The notes under the pieces are model-generated. The model was not told the origin of the DNA. It saw only the letters and a list, made by a program, of their open reading frames with translations, and ran no database searches. A stretch of 64,000 nt of DNA from Cyathus striatus (Eukaryota; Basidiomycota; Agaricomycetes; Agaricales; Nidulariaceae), in the NCBI GenBank assembly GCA_025738555.1, contig JAOVFP010000015.1, forward strand, positions 3,100,001-3,164,000. The letters run 5' to 3'. Positions 43,502 through 56,863 of the stretch are shown here, piece by piece. Position numbers and translations under genes: made by a program. Within the stretch, counting starts at the first letter, position 1. Every line of letters begins with the position of its first letter.

Positions 43502-46500
43502 CTACCCATCGATTTCGAGCCCATGTAAGTCTATAACGTACATGCTATAATTTCTATCAGTCACTTGAGTCGATGCCATCTCGCCTTCAAGAGGTTTGAC
43601 TCCACATTGAAGATTAAGCATAGTCTGATATTCGTCGAATGTAAATAGTTGCTTTTGGCGTATACCATCGATCATTTCCTATAGTTAGGAGATATTTATT
43701 GTACCACGTACGTCACGACACCTTATGAGGCACATACCTGAGGTGATATGAAGAATAGCGAGTAGTAGGCCTTGGAGCGTTCAAAGTCAACAGTATCATC
43801 TTCGACCAATATTTTAATGCTTTGCTGCAGTGCTTGAATATCTTTTAATATCAGTCGAATGCCGAATTGATTCGGATGCAGTAAAAATCGTGCACTGGAA
43901 ATAATGGTATGTTCAATGAGATCCGCTAATCCGGCAAATATATATCTGCCATCAAGTCAGAAAGTACTTCACAAGTACAATGCGGTGGTCTCGGTACCTT
44001 CGTTCCGTCTCTGCAAGACTTGTACGCAAAGATTCATCGCAGCGGATCAATTCTGTATTTAGATGAACAACTGATTCATCTGGGTCCACAACTTCGTGGC
44101 TTGGCGCGTGACTAGCCTAGTTATAACGTTAGATGGAGCAAGTTCTGTTTTGGTCGTCGACGTACTTCGCGGAATACTGATTCAATGTAAAAAATAACTC
44201 TACAGCGTAAATCAACCCGGATGGTATCTAATATCATACGTGAAAGTTGTTCGTATGTTTTAAGAAGTGCTTGAAAACGACTATAGATAAAATTTAGCTT
44301 TAGCAATTGTGTAGTCAGTTTGAGCAACTTGCTTACAGGGTCATTTCACGAGACAGTGGAAGTTGCAGCTCGCCGGAAGAGAGATTGGAGGGTAACGCCG
44401 GTAGATGGGGAGTATAAGGGGTAATTGCGGACAACGACTCGATATATCCTGTCGGTGAAGTGACGTCTTCAGAATTCGCTTTCAGTGCCATGAGTTCGGA
44501 TGAAAACCAAGCCTTCGTATCATCAGGGTAGCCCACATAACCATTAACGAAATTGTACTAACCACGCTGCGATATAGACTGGCAAGAGCTGCAATATGTC
44601 GCATGGACGGGATTAGATCATCACGGCTTAAGTTTTTAGAACCCAAAAACTCGGCCTCTATGTGCGTTTCTTGACGACAAAGTTGCTCTATCTTAGCATT
44701 GTCTGTCTTATCTGAAGTGAACCGAAAGTAAATTAAACGATATACATTGCCATACCATGGAAGTGAAAAGTTCGGTTAAACACGTATTCAGTTCGGATCT
44801 TTGAATCCAGTGACCCGCCAATGCCAACTTCGGCTCGAGTCCAGGGGCCAGGGACTTATTAGATGTCAATGATTGAAATCTATCGCTACATCGCTGATAG
44901 AATTGTATAACAACGGCAAGGATAAGTCGCGTATAGCTTTCTCGATGGAATGGGCTGCTGCACAACATCGTACACAAGGAATTGACTAAAGCTAGTAGTT
45001 GGATACTTGCCTTCACCGTGAATGTAAATACAGACGTCAAGAAAGTGATCTACTCTAAAAACTCACTTTGATTAGAGGATGAGGGCAAAAATGTAACGAG
45101 AATGGGTCTGAGCGGAATGCTTCTACATCTGTTGATAGGATCAGTAAAAAAAACAATCAAAAGCATTAAGATACTTTATAGACAAACCTGTCACTGCTTG
45201 ATGAAAAAGTTCCAACACCTTCTCTTCCAATTGTGGCAAATACGCCTTTATCACAAAGTCATCCAAAACGGTACTAGACGCTCGCGCTGACTGTAATCCG
45301 GAGGGTAGAACGTCTGCTATTCTTTCCAGGAAGCACAACGTAGGCTGGAAGAGGACAGTAACATGAAATGCATCTGGTCGAATGAGTAAACGATGATGTT
45401 GATCGATACCGAGCATGCGCTCCTCTGTGCTGACATTTGTTAAAGCTGTAGTATGGATAGTGTCTCCGATCGAAGGCGGAACTAAGCCGGGCATCGTATC
45501 TTTGAGGACACGTGTTAACCCATCTTCGTGTGGTTTCAGTGCTTTATTGGTGGCTTTTATGTCGGTATCGTTAAAGCGGAAGACAGGCTTGAGAGGTTTT
45601 TAGTTTTTAGTAAAGAAATGGATGTAATTAAAAGGATAGCTCGTACTTTGATTTTGTCACGAGGAAATTTCCCCTCGCGAAGGATTTCGTTGATTGAAGA
45701 GATCGGATTTCGACCAGTAGCCGAACCTTGTTGCTCATCTGTTAAATAGTCATATATCAATGTCCGAACCTATAACATACCGTTTAAAAACTAATATTTA
45801 ACAGAATATAAGGGAATATACCTCTGCTTCAACTGGGTTCCACATCTCAGATAATGGAAAGAAAACGCCAGGTTTCGTCCCGGATGGATCTTTGAAGTCT
45901 CTTCTCTAAAACAATACATCAGATGACAGAATAGTGCGATGAATTTTACGCACGGATCCTATTCGATTGGCAACTTCGAAAATGACGCGGAAGCCTTGTG
46001 CAACGGCATCAAGTTTCGAATATAAAGTCCAAAAAAGATCTTTTAAAATTTCATGGTCCAATCTGGTCGTCGAAGGCTCCAATGCGGACAATCTCAAGTG
46101 TGAAGCCTTTACTTGTTGTCCTTTAACATGGGAGGCACTTATCTCGGTAATATTAGAGTCTGTGGAAGAGAGAATATATACTCCCTCCGCCTTTCCAAGT
46201 CTGGAATTAAACGTAATGGTTTTCCGCCGTCCAAATTCTGCGCGTTCTTCGACTTCACCGACAGTTCCATCCACTAAGGTAAACAACTCGCCGGAGACGC
46301 GTTGAGCAACAGTATCTAATGCTGTACCTAGTTTCCCTAAGACAGCTAAAGATTCGAGTAGGGTTTCCATATAGGCAAAGGAGTCAGCTTCAGGATTTAC
46401 AGCGGAGTTCAGAGGCAAGGAGGTCGTGTTAGAAATGGTACCAGCAGTATTCAAGTCGTAGGGCGGATCATTGGGGCGTAAAGCAAGGTCATTTAGAAAC

Positions 46501-48201
46501 CGTGTTAGCCGGGATTGTTGGAACGAAGCGACGCTCGGTGACAGTAATGGGTTGGAGCCATATCGCTGATCAGGTTCCTCCTCAAACTCCGGTCTTCTGA
46601 CTGTATAATCTATAGTTACTATTAGCTCGATTTGGATATATTATCTCTTACATGATTGTTGACTTGGCACGTAACTCGCCCATCGCGATTCGCACCAAAA
46701 AGACTTCAAATACAGATGACTTTGTATTTCATCAATTAGAATATCGCATAGGGCCTTTTAATTGATAAGTATAACAAGATTGAAACATTGAATTGTCATA
46801 CATACAGCTTCCTGTGTGATTAAGTAACTCCGTAAATCGGCGACAGCTCCGATTTCAAGCATATCAGGTTTGTTGATAATCTTCACAGCACGGACGAGCA
46901 CAACAGATGCTTGTAACAATCTTTTTTCTGATATCAAGGTCTCCAGCATATCTGGTATTGTTTTCAGATGTTCTCTAACAACAAATCAACCAAGCAAAGA
47001 TGTAAAATGAAAACATACGCACATTTGGTCTAACATTTTTATCATTTCATCGAGAATTTGGCTTCTAGACCAAAGCTGAACCAGATCTGCTCGCTTGTTA
47101 CCGAGAGCTTCCTTCGACTCGAACAAAGCTGAACGTGTGTTGGATATTTGACTTTGAACAGAGGCTAGGTGATTCAGTAAAGACGCATGATGCGGCAAGG
47201 ATGTGGCAAAGGCTTGATAATGTTCTAAGAACAAAAAAATCCTTGTTTTAGGTGACACATATGCAGTCGCCTAAATCGCAACCTACTATCCACAGAGCTT
47301 TGCAGAGCTTTAGAAAGTAATTTTTTTGTCGTTTTGAATGATTCTATGTCTTTCCCCAATGATGATTCGTCCAAAAGTTGAAGAGCTAAATCAACGGTAT
47401 TAAACTGCAACCGAATTAGATGAAGGATGGTTTAGAGATGATGACCTTACATCTGGGTTGATGACAAATTCCCAGCCATCTTTAACTTGATCAAGGACAG
47501 CTGCACAAATCATAAAAGGGAACGTCAACCTGGCATCGTTCCACAGTATTGTTTAACGCACCGTCAATATCGCCAGCTTTGGATATCCCCGTAGAGCGCA
47601 TTCCCGGAACTCTGTCGCGCAGCCTTTGCTGCCGTTGCTTCTCGGCTTCCAGTTCATTCTCTCGTTCGCGCTGGTATTCGAGATCTTCTTCATCCAATGT
47701 CATTTTACGTCTACGAGAGCCTGCCGATTGAAATGCCGACAATGCAGATGTAAGTGAAGTTGGCGTGTTTTCCTGTCCGTCGTCGGAATGTACACTCTGA
47801 AGACGTGTTAATTTGGGTCGGTTATGAGGAGGACTGGAATCTGCGGCTGTTCATGTTCTTTGTTAATTGCGCAAGGTTAAATGCAAAGATTCCCTACTGT
47901 CACGGTAGAGCTCTTGAGACTGCGTCGATGCATGTTCGGAGTATTCTGAAGTTCGGGCTCTCAGCTCAGATCGTTGTGGCCTAGATGGTCCAATTGGTGC
48001 GGAATTAGGAGGTAAGACAGGCGAACTCGTAGAAGTGAAAGAACCATTAACTGGAGTTGCTGAGCGGGAGGGGGGCCTGGAAATCTGTAGCGGACGAACA
48101 GTCGAAGTTCCTGGAGCAGAGAGTGGCTGGGTCTGATAAGCATTCGAATTAGTCAACGATGGCGCACGACGACGAGTTGGGAATGGAGGAGCTCTGGACA
48201 T
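43502..48201 (-). CDS. SEC8: Exocyst complex component SEC8
   Basis: Roughly 17 introns split a protein of about 1,200 residues. A disordered S/P/R-rich N-terminus (MSRAPPFPTRRRAPS) and a basic helix (DEEDLEYQRERENELEAEKQRQQRLRDRVPG) lead into the Sec8 N-terminal domain. That domain reads DAVLDQVKDGWEFVINPD, FNTVDLALQLLDESSLG, HYQAFATSLPHHASLLNHLASVQ, LWSRSQILDEMIKMLD and IPDMLETLISEKRLLQASVVLVRA. The long helical C-terminal part (RPEFEEEPDQRYGSNPLLSPSVASFQQSRL, GLVPPSIGDTIHTTALTNV) ends MYVIDLHGLEIDG. The exocyst tethers secretory vesicles at the plasma membrane before fusion, chiefly at hyphal tips. Its 3' end nearly touches that of the LYR gene. I saw no frame breaks, though not every splice site was checked base by base. 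Confidence 0.88.
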
Positions 48202-48700
48202 GGAAAAACAACTGGATACGCTCAGTCCTGAGCAAGCGGTAAAGCAATAAGGCCTACTAAGTACCCAAGCTCAAGTACTAAGTAGGCTTCACACTCACGT
48301 CGTCAAATAAACATGAAATTTACTGATATTGAACTATAGGCTGGTTGGCTTCGAACAATTTGCTCCAGCTTGCTCCCTGATGCAATTGTCTGGTAGTTAG
48401 TAGGACTGTAGGAGGAAATGTAGATTGCGACGTGCATTAACTTAGTACTTATTACTGATTAGTATAGTTTACGTAAGAAATATAATTAAGTAATAATGTT
48501 AAATATTGATTTCTTATTTATTTTGCATTTATTTGTTCGCGCACTGCATTACTAATGCTCATGATCAAGCCAAGTCACTAATTCGGTACTCACTGTCACC
48601 ACCTACTGCAGCGAAAGGCGAAAGGTATGTACCCGCCCTTCCCCATACTTACCATCATTCGATTGTCGACGAATATAAGTATCCCATCCAGTTCCCTGCA
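48202..48700. other. Spacer with AGTACT words between SEC8 and the lipid-droplet hydrolase gene
   Basis: This 499-bp region separates two divergent starts. It carries AGTACT palindromes at 48274-48279 and 48444-48449 and a very AT-rich block around 48470-48530. An open frame enters the hydrolase from about 48506, so the hydrolase could start further upstream than assigned. Confidence 0.45.
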
Positions 48701-49925
48701 ATGTATGGGCCTGATGATCCCTTGCCGCCGTTTCTGAAGGTACATAAGGGGGTAACAATGCAATCACACACTTCCTTTCACAATGCAATATTTGATCACC
48801 AGCCCCCATTGGCTCCAGCTCATGCTATTTGGTGGCCCTCCAAAAAAAAGTCGGCAGCTCCTGCTACTGTTATTTTATTTATTCCTGGTATGAAACTGAT
48901 TTTAGTATTAGCAATTTTATGTTCAGCAATTTTTTATTTTGGTAGGAAATCCAGGTCTACTGGACTTTTATACGCCATTTTTGACGGCCCTTCACGATAA
49001 GGCTGAAAATGGGAAGTTGGCAATCTTGGCTCACTCGCACATATATCATACTCCTGGAGTTATGCGAGAGCCTGAGGCTCGCATGCATAGCAGACACAGT
49101 GGTCTGACATATCAGGTTCAAAGTGCGATAGAGGCTTTCGACGCTCTTAAAACAAATTTACCAAATCAAACAAAAATTGTGGTGATAGGACACAGCGTTG
49201 GAGCGTGGATTTCATTACAGGTAGTTATTTTATTGGGTCAATTACCTGAGCTTGCTTAGGTTAATAACCGGGAAAAGTAGATTCTTCGATGCAGAGGAGA
49301 TGCTATATCAGCACTATTCCTTCTCTTTCCAACAATATCAAATATCGCGGAAACACCTAACGGCAAACGCCTTTCTGCAAGTTCGTACCTTCATAGGAGA
49401 TGCTCCCGCTGACTCTAGATATTTTATGCTCGCAGTTTTTTTTTTCTCCTTTGGCAAGATTGATTATCTCTCGAGCCTCATATTTAACCAATCTTTTGCC
49501 AACGGCATGTCTTAGTTGGATCTTTAAGGAGTGGCCCATCCAACAGATCAGAACTTTACAGATACTACTGAACTCTTCTTCAAGCATAGAAGCAGCGCTC
49601 TTTATGGCATCAGATGAAATGGATCATATAAAGTCCTTAGATATTTCTTTACTACAGCAATATTTGAATCGTCTATGGTTCTATTATGCAGAAAAAGATG
49701 ACTGGGTTGGGGAGGAAAAAAGGCGATTCATTACTTCTATGCATCCAGATCGGGACAATCTGCAGATTGTGCATGGGGAGCAGGACATTCCTCATGCCTT
49801 TTGTATAAGTGAGTTTTACCCATTCACCTGTTCAGCGTTAGTGTTGAACGGTTTCCTGCGTAGACCACGGTGAGAAGCTGGCGCAGCAATGTCATGTATG
49901 GCTTCAGTCAGCGGTAAGTATTTAA
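48701..49925 (+). CDS. Lipid-droplet-associated hydrolase (LDAH / DUF2305 family)
   Basis: Five exons encode about 350 residues. Motifs in order: ATVILFIPGNPGLLDFYTPFL, AILAHSHIYH, QVQSAIEAFDALK, KIVVIGHSVGAWISLQ with the nucleophile serine in G-H-S-V-G, then LFLLFPTISNIAETPNGKRLS, SPLARLIISRASYL, WFYYAEKDDWVGEEKR with the acid, and GEQDIPHAFCINHGEKLA with the catalytic histidine. Family members sit on lipid droplets and have weak sterol-ester or lipid hydrolase activity. The clean join requires intron acceptors at 49278 (ISLQ-ILRCRGDAISALF) and 49418. The start ATG (MYGPDDPLPPF) is the first after a long open frame and could be too short. A T10 run (49436-49445) lies inside the coding sequence. 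Confidence 0.78.
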
Positions 49926-50092
49926 ACACTTATATAAGTAGTTACTAATCATAAAAATTGTTAGAAATAATTGTACTTATACGATTTTGTATCTTTAAAA
50001 AAAATTGTTACAACTTACAAGGCTGAAGCACTGAAATTTGTGTAAAATATTATACGTACTACTAGTAACTACTCGTACTTACTATAAAACAA

Positions 50093-50122
50093 ACGCGTCG
50101 CGTCACGTACATACATACGCGT
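50093..50122. promoter_or_regulatory. Two MluI boxes upstream of the Mi-2/Mit1-like gene
   Basis: Two perfect ACGCGT motifs (50093-50098 and 50117-50122), 24 bp apart, lie 100-130 bp before the remodeller ATG. Paired MluI boxes at this distance are typical of MBF-regulated promoters in yeasts. This suggests S-phase expression but is inferred from the motif alone. Confidence 0.45.
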
Positions 50123-50221
50123 TACTTTGTATGGAAATTTTCCCACGGGTCAATAGGCGACCATCTCGAGGTCAAGCTTTTCTGGTTCCCTTCCACAACA
50201 ACCCTCGTCTCATGCCTTCTA

Positions 50222-53200
50222 ATGTCTGAGTCGTCTTCAAATCCGGTTCTTCTCTTTACTCCAGAGCCTAGTCCTGGTACCTCAAAGTCGCGATATAAAA
50301 CACGAGACAATGTCGACACGCCACTTCCCTTTTTCATATCACCGCCTTTCCTATCTGCTGCTCAGAAGAAGCAATACAAGCCATTGCAAGAAAGCTCTCT
50401 TGCACCTGAAGTTGACATTCCCATCGATGAGATTATAGGAGAGCATAAAGAAAACAGACAGTTATATTACTTCGCGCGTTTTGACGGTGGAACTGCCCAC
50501 AAGGCTGGTCTTTCTGGTTTACCTTTGTAATGTACATCTCACATTTACGTTATTTCTAGTTTCCCGCCGATGATTTACTTGCAAGCTTCCCTAAACTTGT
50601 GGAAATATACAGTGATGATATTCTCTATTCTTGCTATGTAAAACGAACTAACTGTCCGAATAGAAAGAAAGAAAGAAAGAGGGACACTAGAAGACTTTGA
50701 TCCGACTGCGTCCTACGTCCATTCGTTTTCCCGTGTCAAACTGAAGATAAACATTACCAATATCAAATCTACAACTCGAAATACCGGCTCTCGGGATATT
50801 ATCGTTATTTCCGACTCTGAAGATGAGTTCCAGACGGAAGATCAATCTGAAAGCGAAGATGAAGTCCAGAGTGATAGCTATAGTGAACCTAGCATTAGGA
50901 CGAGGCGCAGTGAACGAACAAAAGCGAGGCCTCAATTGCCATTCAGCCCAAAGAAAACTCGATCGCAGAGAGTAAATGTAATTGATGGCTCTGAAAGCGA
51001 GTCGACGAGAAATGGAATACTTGCAGGGTTCCGTCGTTCAACTCGTAATAAAAGGACTACAAATGTCCGGATTAGATCTCCATACGATGAGGATGATACT
51101 GGGAGCGAGATGAACGACAGCGACTATGGTTACCGTCGGCGGAATGAAAATAAAAAGGTTAATACGCGAAGAATCCAGAAAGCATTACCTCCCGCCTATG
51201 GTTCTGTCCGTGATATTTCTGAATTAGAGGGTGATCCTTTCCCTGAAGACGAAGAAAATATACCGTTGAGGAGACATCGAGATATCTGTGAAAAATGCCA
51301 CATGGAACCTAGCCACCGGCTTATTGCCAAACTGTTGAAGACGAAGGGAAAAAAGAAAAAGCGCAAACAGAGTACAGATGACGAGTTTGAGGAATCGGAT
51401 AGTGAAGAAACGTACAAGTCTTGGGGTGGCTGGGTCAGATGGTATGGCATTATTGTAACTCTTTCCGTTCCTCAACTGAAATGCACATAACTTAGTCTAC
51501 GCTGCCCTGTTGCTGCTCATTGGCGCTGTCTGGCTGCAGTTCAGCGAGATGAAGTTCTAAGGGCTATTAAAGAAAAAGACCATGAAACTTCCACAGAGCT
51601 ATCTTTTGATATAACAGCAAGACGTGCTTTAGACTTTCAGGAAATCACCGATTTCGTTTGTGGTATGAATGTTTTTATTCTTTTCTTCTATGGGATACTC
51701 ATTGTCGTAATGTTCTTACAGGTGCATGCAACAAGTTTGATGTATGTATGGGTTGCATGAAATCCGTTTCTCCCGAAGACTCGAATTCTGGCGATGAGAA
51801 TATTCATCAGTTAATATTTCGTTGCTTTACTTGCAAGAGACCGGCTCATTATACCCATATGCAATGGCCAGCTGGCTTCGATGACAAGCAACCACTTGGA
51901 GAAGTAGCAACGTATTATCAGCGCGATACCAGTTGGCTTTGCGCTGATTGCTCATCGTATCAGTATTCATTGGATAAGATCATTGCGTGGCGTTTATATC
52001 CTCCGGACGCTAATGAACCAAGATACGCGGATGGCGATGCTGCTCATTACAAAGAGAATCTTCCTCGAGAGTATTTAGTAAAATGGGTTGGTCGCAGTTA
52101 CAGGCGAATGGAGTGGGTCCCTCATATGTGGCTAGTGTCTACAAGTTCCCAGAAGCTCAAAAATTTTCTTCTTGGTGGAACCAAAGTGGAGCTATTACAA
52201 GAACCTATCGATGACACGGTGGCTACAGATGCTGAAGGGGGCGATACATCATTCCAGTTAGGAGCGTCGTCTACGATATCTAAGGTCACCCATTCGATGC
52301 CGGTTCTCCCAAGTGGATCTATGCCCGATGCTGAGCATAGGATTCCACCAGCGTGGAAGACTGTGGATCGCATTCTCGACGTCGTCCTTTGGTATCCTCA
52401 GGCCCCCGCCACTCGTCTGCACGTGCGGAGTAACAAGGGTGCTAAAAAGGATAATAAGGTATCATCATTGAGTATTAAATCATTCAAAGTACAACAGGAA
52501 GAAGAGCGTGCTTCCGTGCATGACAGAGGGGAGCAGCCAAGTTTGGAATTTGCTGGGACTATAATTGAATGGGAACAAGTAATGGAAAAGAAGGTGACGA
52601 TGGAAAATGCTAACTTAGTGGCCTGGGCCTTTATCAAGTGGGTTGATTTGGGATATGATGATGGTATGTACTGGATGTTTCATAACAAAATCATCGACTG
52701 ATGGGGTTATTTCAGCCACCTGGGACACTCCTCCTCTTCCCAATGAAAGTGGTTACAATGCATTTCTAACAGCATTCCGTCGTTACATTGACTCGCGTGA
52801 GGTGGTTGTGCCTAAATTTAGCCGGAATTATGCCCAGCATTTCGATAAGAGGGAGAAGGATGGATATCGAAAATACGTTTTAAAGGATCCAAAGGACCTT
52901 GATCTTGGTCAAGATTCGAAATATAAACTGATGCCCTTCCAAGTAATTTTGATGCTCAGTTCCTTCAGTTCCTTTGTTTACCCTTTTATAGGTTGACGGG
53001 TTTAATTGGCTCAATAACAATTGGTGGCAGCATCAGCATTGTATTCTCGCAGATGAAATGGGTCTTGTGAGTCTATTTGGTTATTTATTCTACACTTCTG
53101 AGATTATTATTCTATAGGGTAAAACGGTCCAAATTGCAACATTTCTTGGAAATATCGCACAAAAATGGAAAGCATTTCCAGCGCTTGTAGTCGTACCAAA

Positions 53201-56200
53201 CTCTACTATCACCAACTGGGTGAGAGAATTTGAGCGTTGGGCTCCGAAATTGCGTGTTGTCCCGTATTATGGTGAAAAAAAGGCCCGCGAAATCATTCAA
53301 AAGTATGAACTATTTCATTCGAAGTCCCGTCCGGGCGATACGCCTGCCAAATTTCATGTGCTAGTTACTACGTATGAGACGCTTACCAAAGGGCAAGATT
53401 TTTCTATTTTCAAAAATCAGCCTAGATGGGAGGTACGTAAATCTATCATGACAGTCAATCATTTTGATGTTAAAGCTAAGTAGGTTCTTGTCGTTGACGA
53501 GGGACAAAGACGTAAGTCCCCTTTTACTAACGCGAAAGCTGGTGATAATTGTACACTTTCTAGTGAAGAGCGACAGCAGTTTACTTTTTAAAAAGTTGAA
53601 CGAACTGAATAGTATCCACCGTATAATTATGACCGGGGTAATGAAATACTGATGATCTACTATTGATAACGACATATTACTTACAAGACTCCAGACTCCA
53701 CTGAACAACAACATCCGCGAGCTTTTCAACCTCATGAACTTCCTCGATCCTGAGGAATGGAAGGATTTGGAAGCGCTAGAAAAGGAGCATGAAGAGCTAA
53801 CCGAAGAGCTCGTGAAGCAACTGCACACTAGACTCAGGCCGTACTTCCTACGTCGCGTGAAAAGTGAGGTGCTTCAGTTACCTCCCAAGGTAAGTCAGCC
53901 TACTATCATATTGCGCGGCTAACGTATTTTGTAGAACGAAGTAATTGTACCTGTTTCCATGGCACCATTGCAGAAAGAAGTCTACCGTTCAATTCTTAGT
54001 ATGTCCTCTTTCCACGGCCTTTTAGTTATCCACTTACCATTCTAGGTCATAATGCCGACTTGCTTAAGAACTTGTCTCAGTCTTCCAAGTTGCCAGGCTT
54101 TGCGGCGAAAGGTCGCATTAACAATATTTTGATGCAATTACGAAAGTGGGTTTTACAGGTCTTGCCTACTCACATTACTTACGGAAAAAAACAACAGATG
54201 CTTGCAGCATCCGTACCTTTACGCAGAAGATATCGAACCCTCTAATCTGTCGCCTCAGGAAAGCCACGATAAGTTAATTGATGCTAGCGCAAAATTGCGA
54301 TTCTTGAAAGTGCTATTGCCCAAGCTGAAGGAACGCGGACATCGTGTCTTGTTATTTAGTCAAGTATGTTAAACAACACTTGGTTGTTAGAGTCTCAGTT
54401 CTTAAGCGTCATTGCACCCAGTTTGTCATTGCATTAGATGTTATTGAAGACTTCCTCCGCGGAGAGGGGCATAAATATTTGCGTTTGGTATATCTTTGAA
54501 GAGTTTTATTGAATTAACGTGTACTGATGCTCTTGCAGGATGGTAACACGAAAGGTACCGAACGCCAGAAAGGAATGGACGAATTTAACCGCTCCGGTTC
54601 CGACGTTTTTATTTATCTTCTCACAACAAGAGCTGGTGTATGATCCCTTTATTCTTCAAAAATGATTATACTGAGGTTACATTCTATAGGGCGTCGGAAT
54701 CAATCTGTTTGTAAGGAATTTCCTCTATCAGTACACGCTCGTTCTCAGACGTCTGTTAGAGTGCAGATACAGTGATAATCTTTGATCCCGATTTCAATCC
54801 CCACCAGGTCAGCAAAGAATCTGGAAATTAAAGCAGTTACTAATAGATGGATAATTTACAGGATTTGCAAGTATGTCTTCACCCATGTTTTTAACTACTC
54901 AGGGAACGAGTTGCTAACATCTTGTAGGCTATCGCTCGTGCGTATAGATATGGACAACAAAAAACGTGTCTTGTTTTCAAGTTAATGGTGAAAGAATCAG
55001 CCGAAGGTGATTGATAGAATTACATCTGTTTCCAAACTATCTAATGTTTACATTTTCCAGAACGAATCATGCAAATCGGAAAGAAGAAACTGGTTCTAGA
55101 TCATCTTATCGTGCAAAAGATGGACGATGACGAAGAGAACGGTGGTGAAAATGTACAATCCATTCTTACTTACGGTGCCCAAGCTTTATTCGATCAAGGA
55201 TCCAAGGACATATCTTGTATGTGCTTTTCATTTTCATTATCACTGCAATGGGTGCTAATACTAACATCAATAGACTCTGACCAAGATATCGAGAAGCTAA
55301 TCGAGAAGACCGAAAAAGAAGGCGATCAGGACACGGAACCAACGGAAGGAGGGTTGTCATTTTCGTTTGCCAAAGTGTGGGAAGCCGGAAAAGATGCTTT
55401 GGAAGAAGTAGGGGACGACGATCAAACCGATTCTTGGGCGCAAACTCTGCAAATGATTACCGTCGAACGTGATAAACAGCTAAGCAAAGAAATTGCTTTG
55501 TCGGGACGTGGAGCCAGGCGGAAAGCTGCTGATATAGCAAAAGTATGTTATTCCTTTCATGCATGAAGGAGGTTGATTCTTATACGACGTCAGACCAAGA
55601 TGCAAGTCGAGGAAGTGTTTGCAGCGAGCGGAAAGAAGAAGGACAATCAAAGCCGTCGCTCTCAGCCAGCTGAGTCGGATGGTTCTGCTTATCGCGGCTC
55701 TGCTATGGACTCCGACAGTGATGCTTCCGATATAATTGACGTGGACGAAGAATTCCAGCCTACAGAAAGCCGGCGACGCGAGAAACTCAATACCGGGAAT
55801 ATCACTTTTACTTCTAATGGCATTTCGGAGAGTTCTGATGTTTTTGATTGTGGACTATGTGGTGGACGGCATGGAAGTGGATTTGGTGCTTGCTTTATGA
55901 CTGATCAGTCAGAAAACCTCGCAGAATTTCGAGAAATGTTAATACTGCATGCGGACGATGAACCTTGGGAAGAAAGGGTGAGTTGGGTGTGGTGTGATAC
56001 GATTGAACGCTGTCATGAATAATTTCATCATAGAGTGCTGCGATTCTAGCAATCGACGAAATATTAGCTCGTCGGGGAGACCTTGAACTGATTGCTGGCC
56101 AACCTCTTTATCCTTTACCAAATCGTATCGTTACTGATCCAAGCGCACTGAAGAAACCAAGGATGGACGAAATTAGTGGAATGCCCTCGACCACCGTCAC

Positions 56201-56648
56201 ACCATCTGCTGCATATAGTGCTCCAACGATATCTCTCACGGGAGTACAGCCTCCAACTATAATTTCAAGTGTTGGGCAGCTGCCTGCTCAGGGGCCGTCC
56301 ACTCAGCAACCTTCAATGAATATACCAATCGCCAGTTCTTCGAAGCGGATGCTCACTCCCCCTCCAATCGAAGTCTCCAAGAAGAAAGCAAGGATTTCTC
56401 TTTCTGCCTGTCCTGTATGTGGAGGACACCCTCATCAAAGCCTTGCAAAAGACTGCCCGGCCGTTCTTGAAGGGCCTGTCAGGTGTGTTTTTCGTATAAA
56501 GATAGTTGTTTTGACCGAAACTTACGTGCACTCGCAACCCAGCATTGTGAGTCATATTAACCGACTGGAAAAGAACCCTGGTATGACAACCACTGTGGAA
56601 ATTCTGCGGAAGATTTTGAAGAAGAAGAAGCGTCAAGAATCATCCTAA
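50222..56648 (+). CDS. Mi-2/CHD-type chromatin remodeller (Mit1-like): PHD-like fingers, chromodomain, SNF2 ATPase
   Basis: About twenty introns; protein of about 1,750 residues. The N-terminus is disordered and acidic with HKENRQLYYFARFDGGTAHKFPADDLL. Zinc-binding segments follow (ICEKCHMEPSHRLIA, CPVAAHWRCLAA, CGACNKFDVCMGCMK, FRCFTCKRPAHYTHM, LCADC), PHD-like but split by an insertion. A chromodomain block (REYLVKWVGRSYRRMEWVPHMWL) comes next. The ATPase has ADEMGLGKTVQIATF (motif I), VVDEGQR instead of DEAH (motif II), MTGTPLNN (III), RVLLFSQ, TTRAGGVGINL (V) and ARAYRYGQQK (VI). The C-terminus has CGLCGGRH and CPVCGGHPHQSLAKDC zinc-knuckle-like pairs. In fission yeast, Mit1 in SHREC positions nucleosomes for heterochromatic silencing. 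An equivalent role here is inferred. Confidence 0.87.
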
Positions 56649-56863
56649 GTAGGACTATGACATGCGTCTATCTTGAGACTAGTATAAAGTGGTAGCTGCT
56701 AACGGTTTATGTTAAGTACATTCGAGATAATTAATATTTTCATATTTTGCAATTGTGACGAAGTATTTGTTGATCAGTGTTTACAATAAAGCACCGAGTC
56801 AATTAAGTGTAACGCCGACAGTACTTATTATCACACGGATCCTCCACCACCTGGCTGCCTCTC

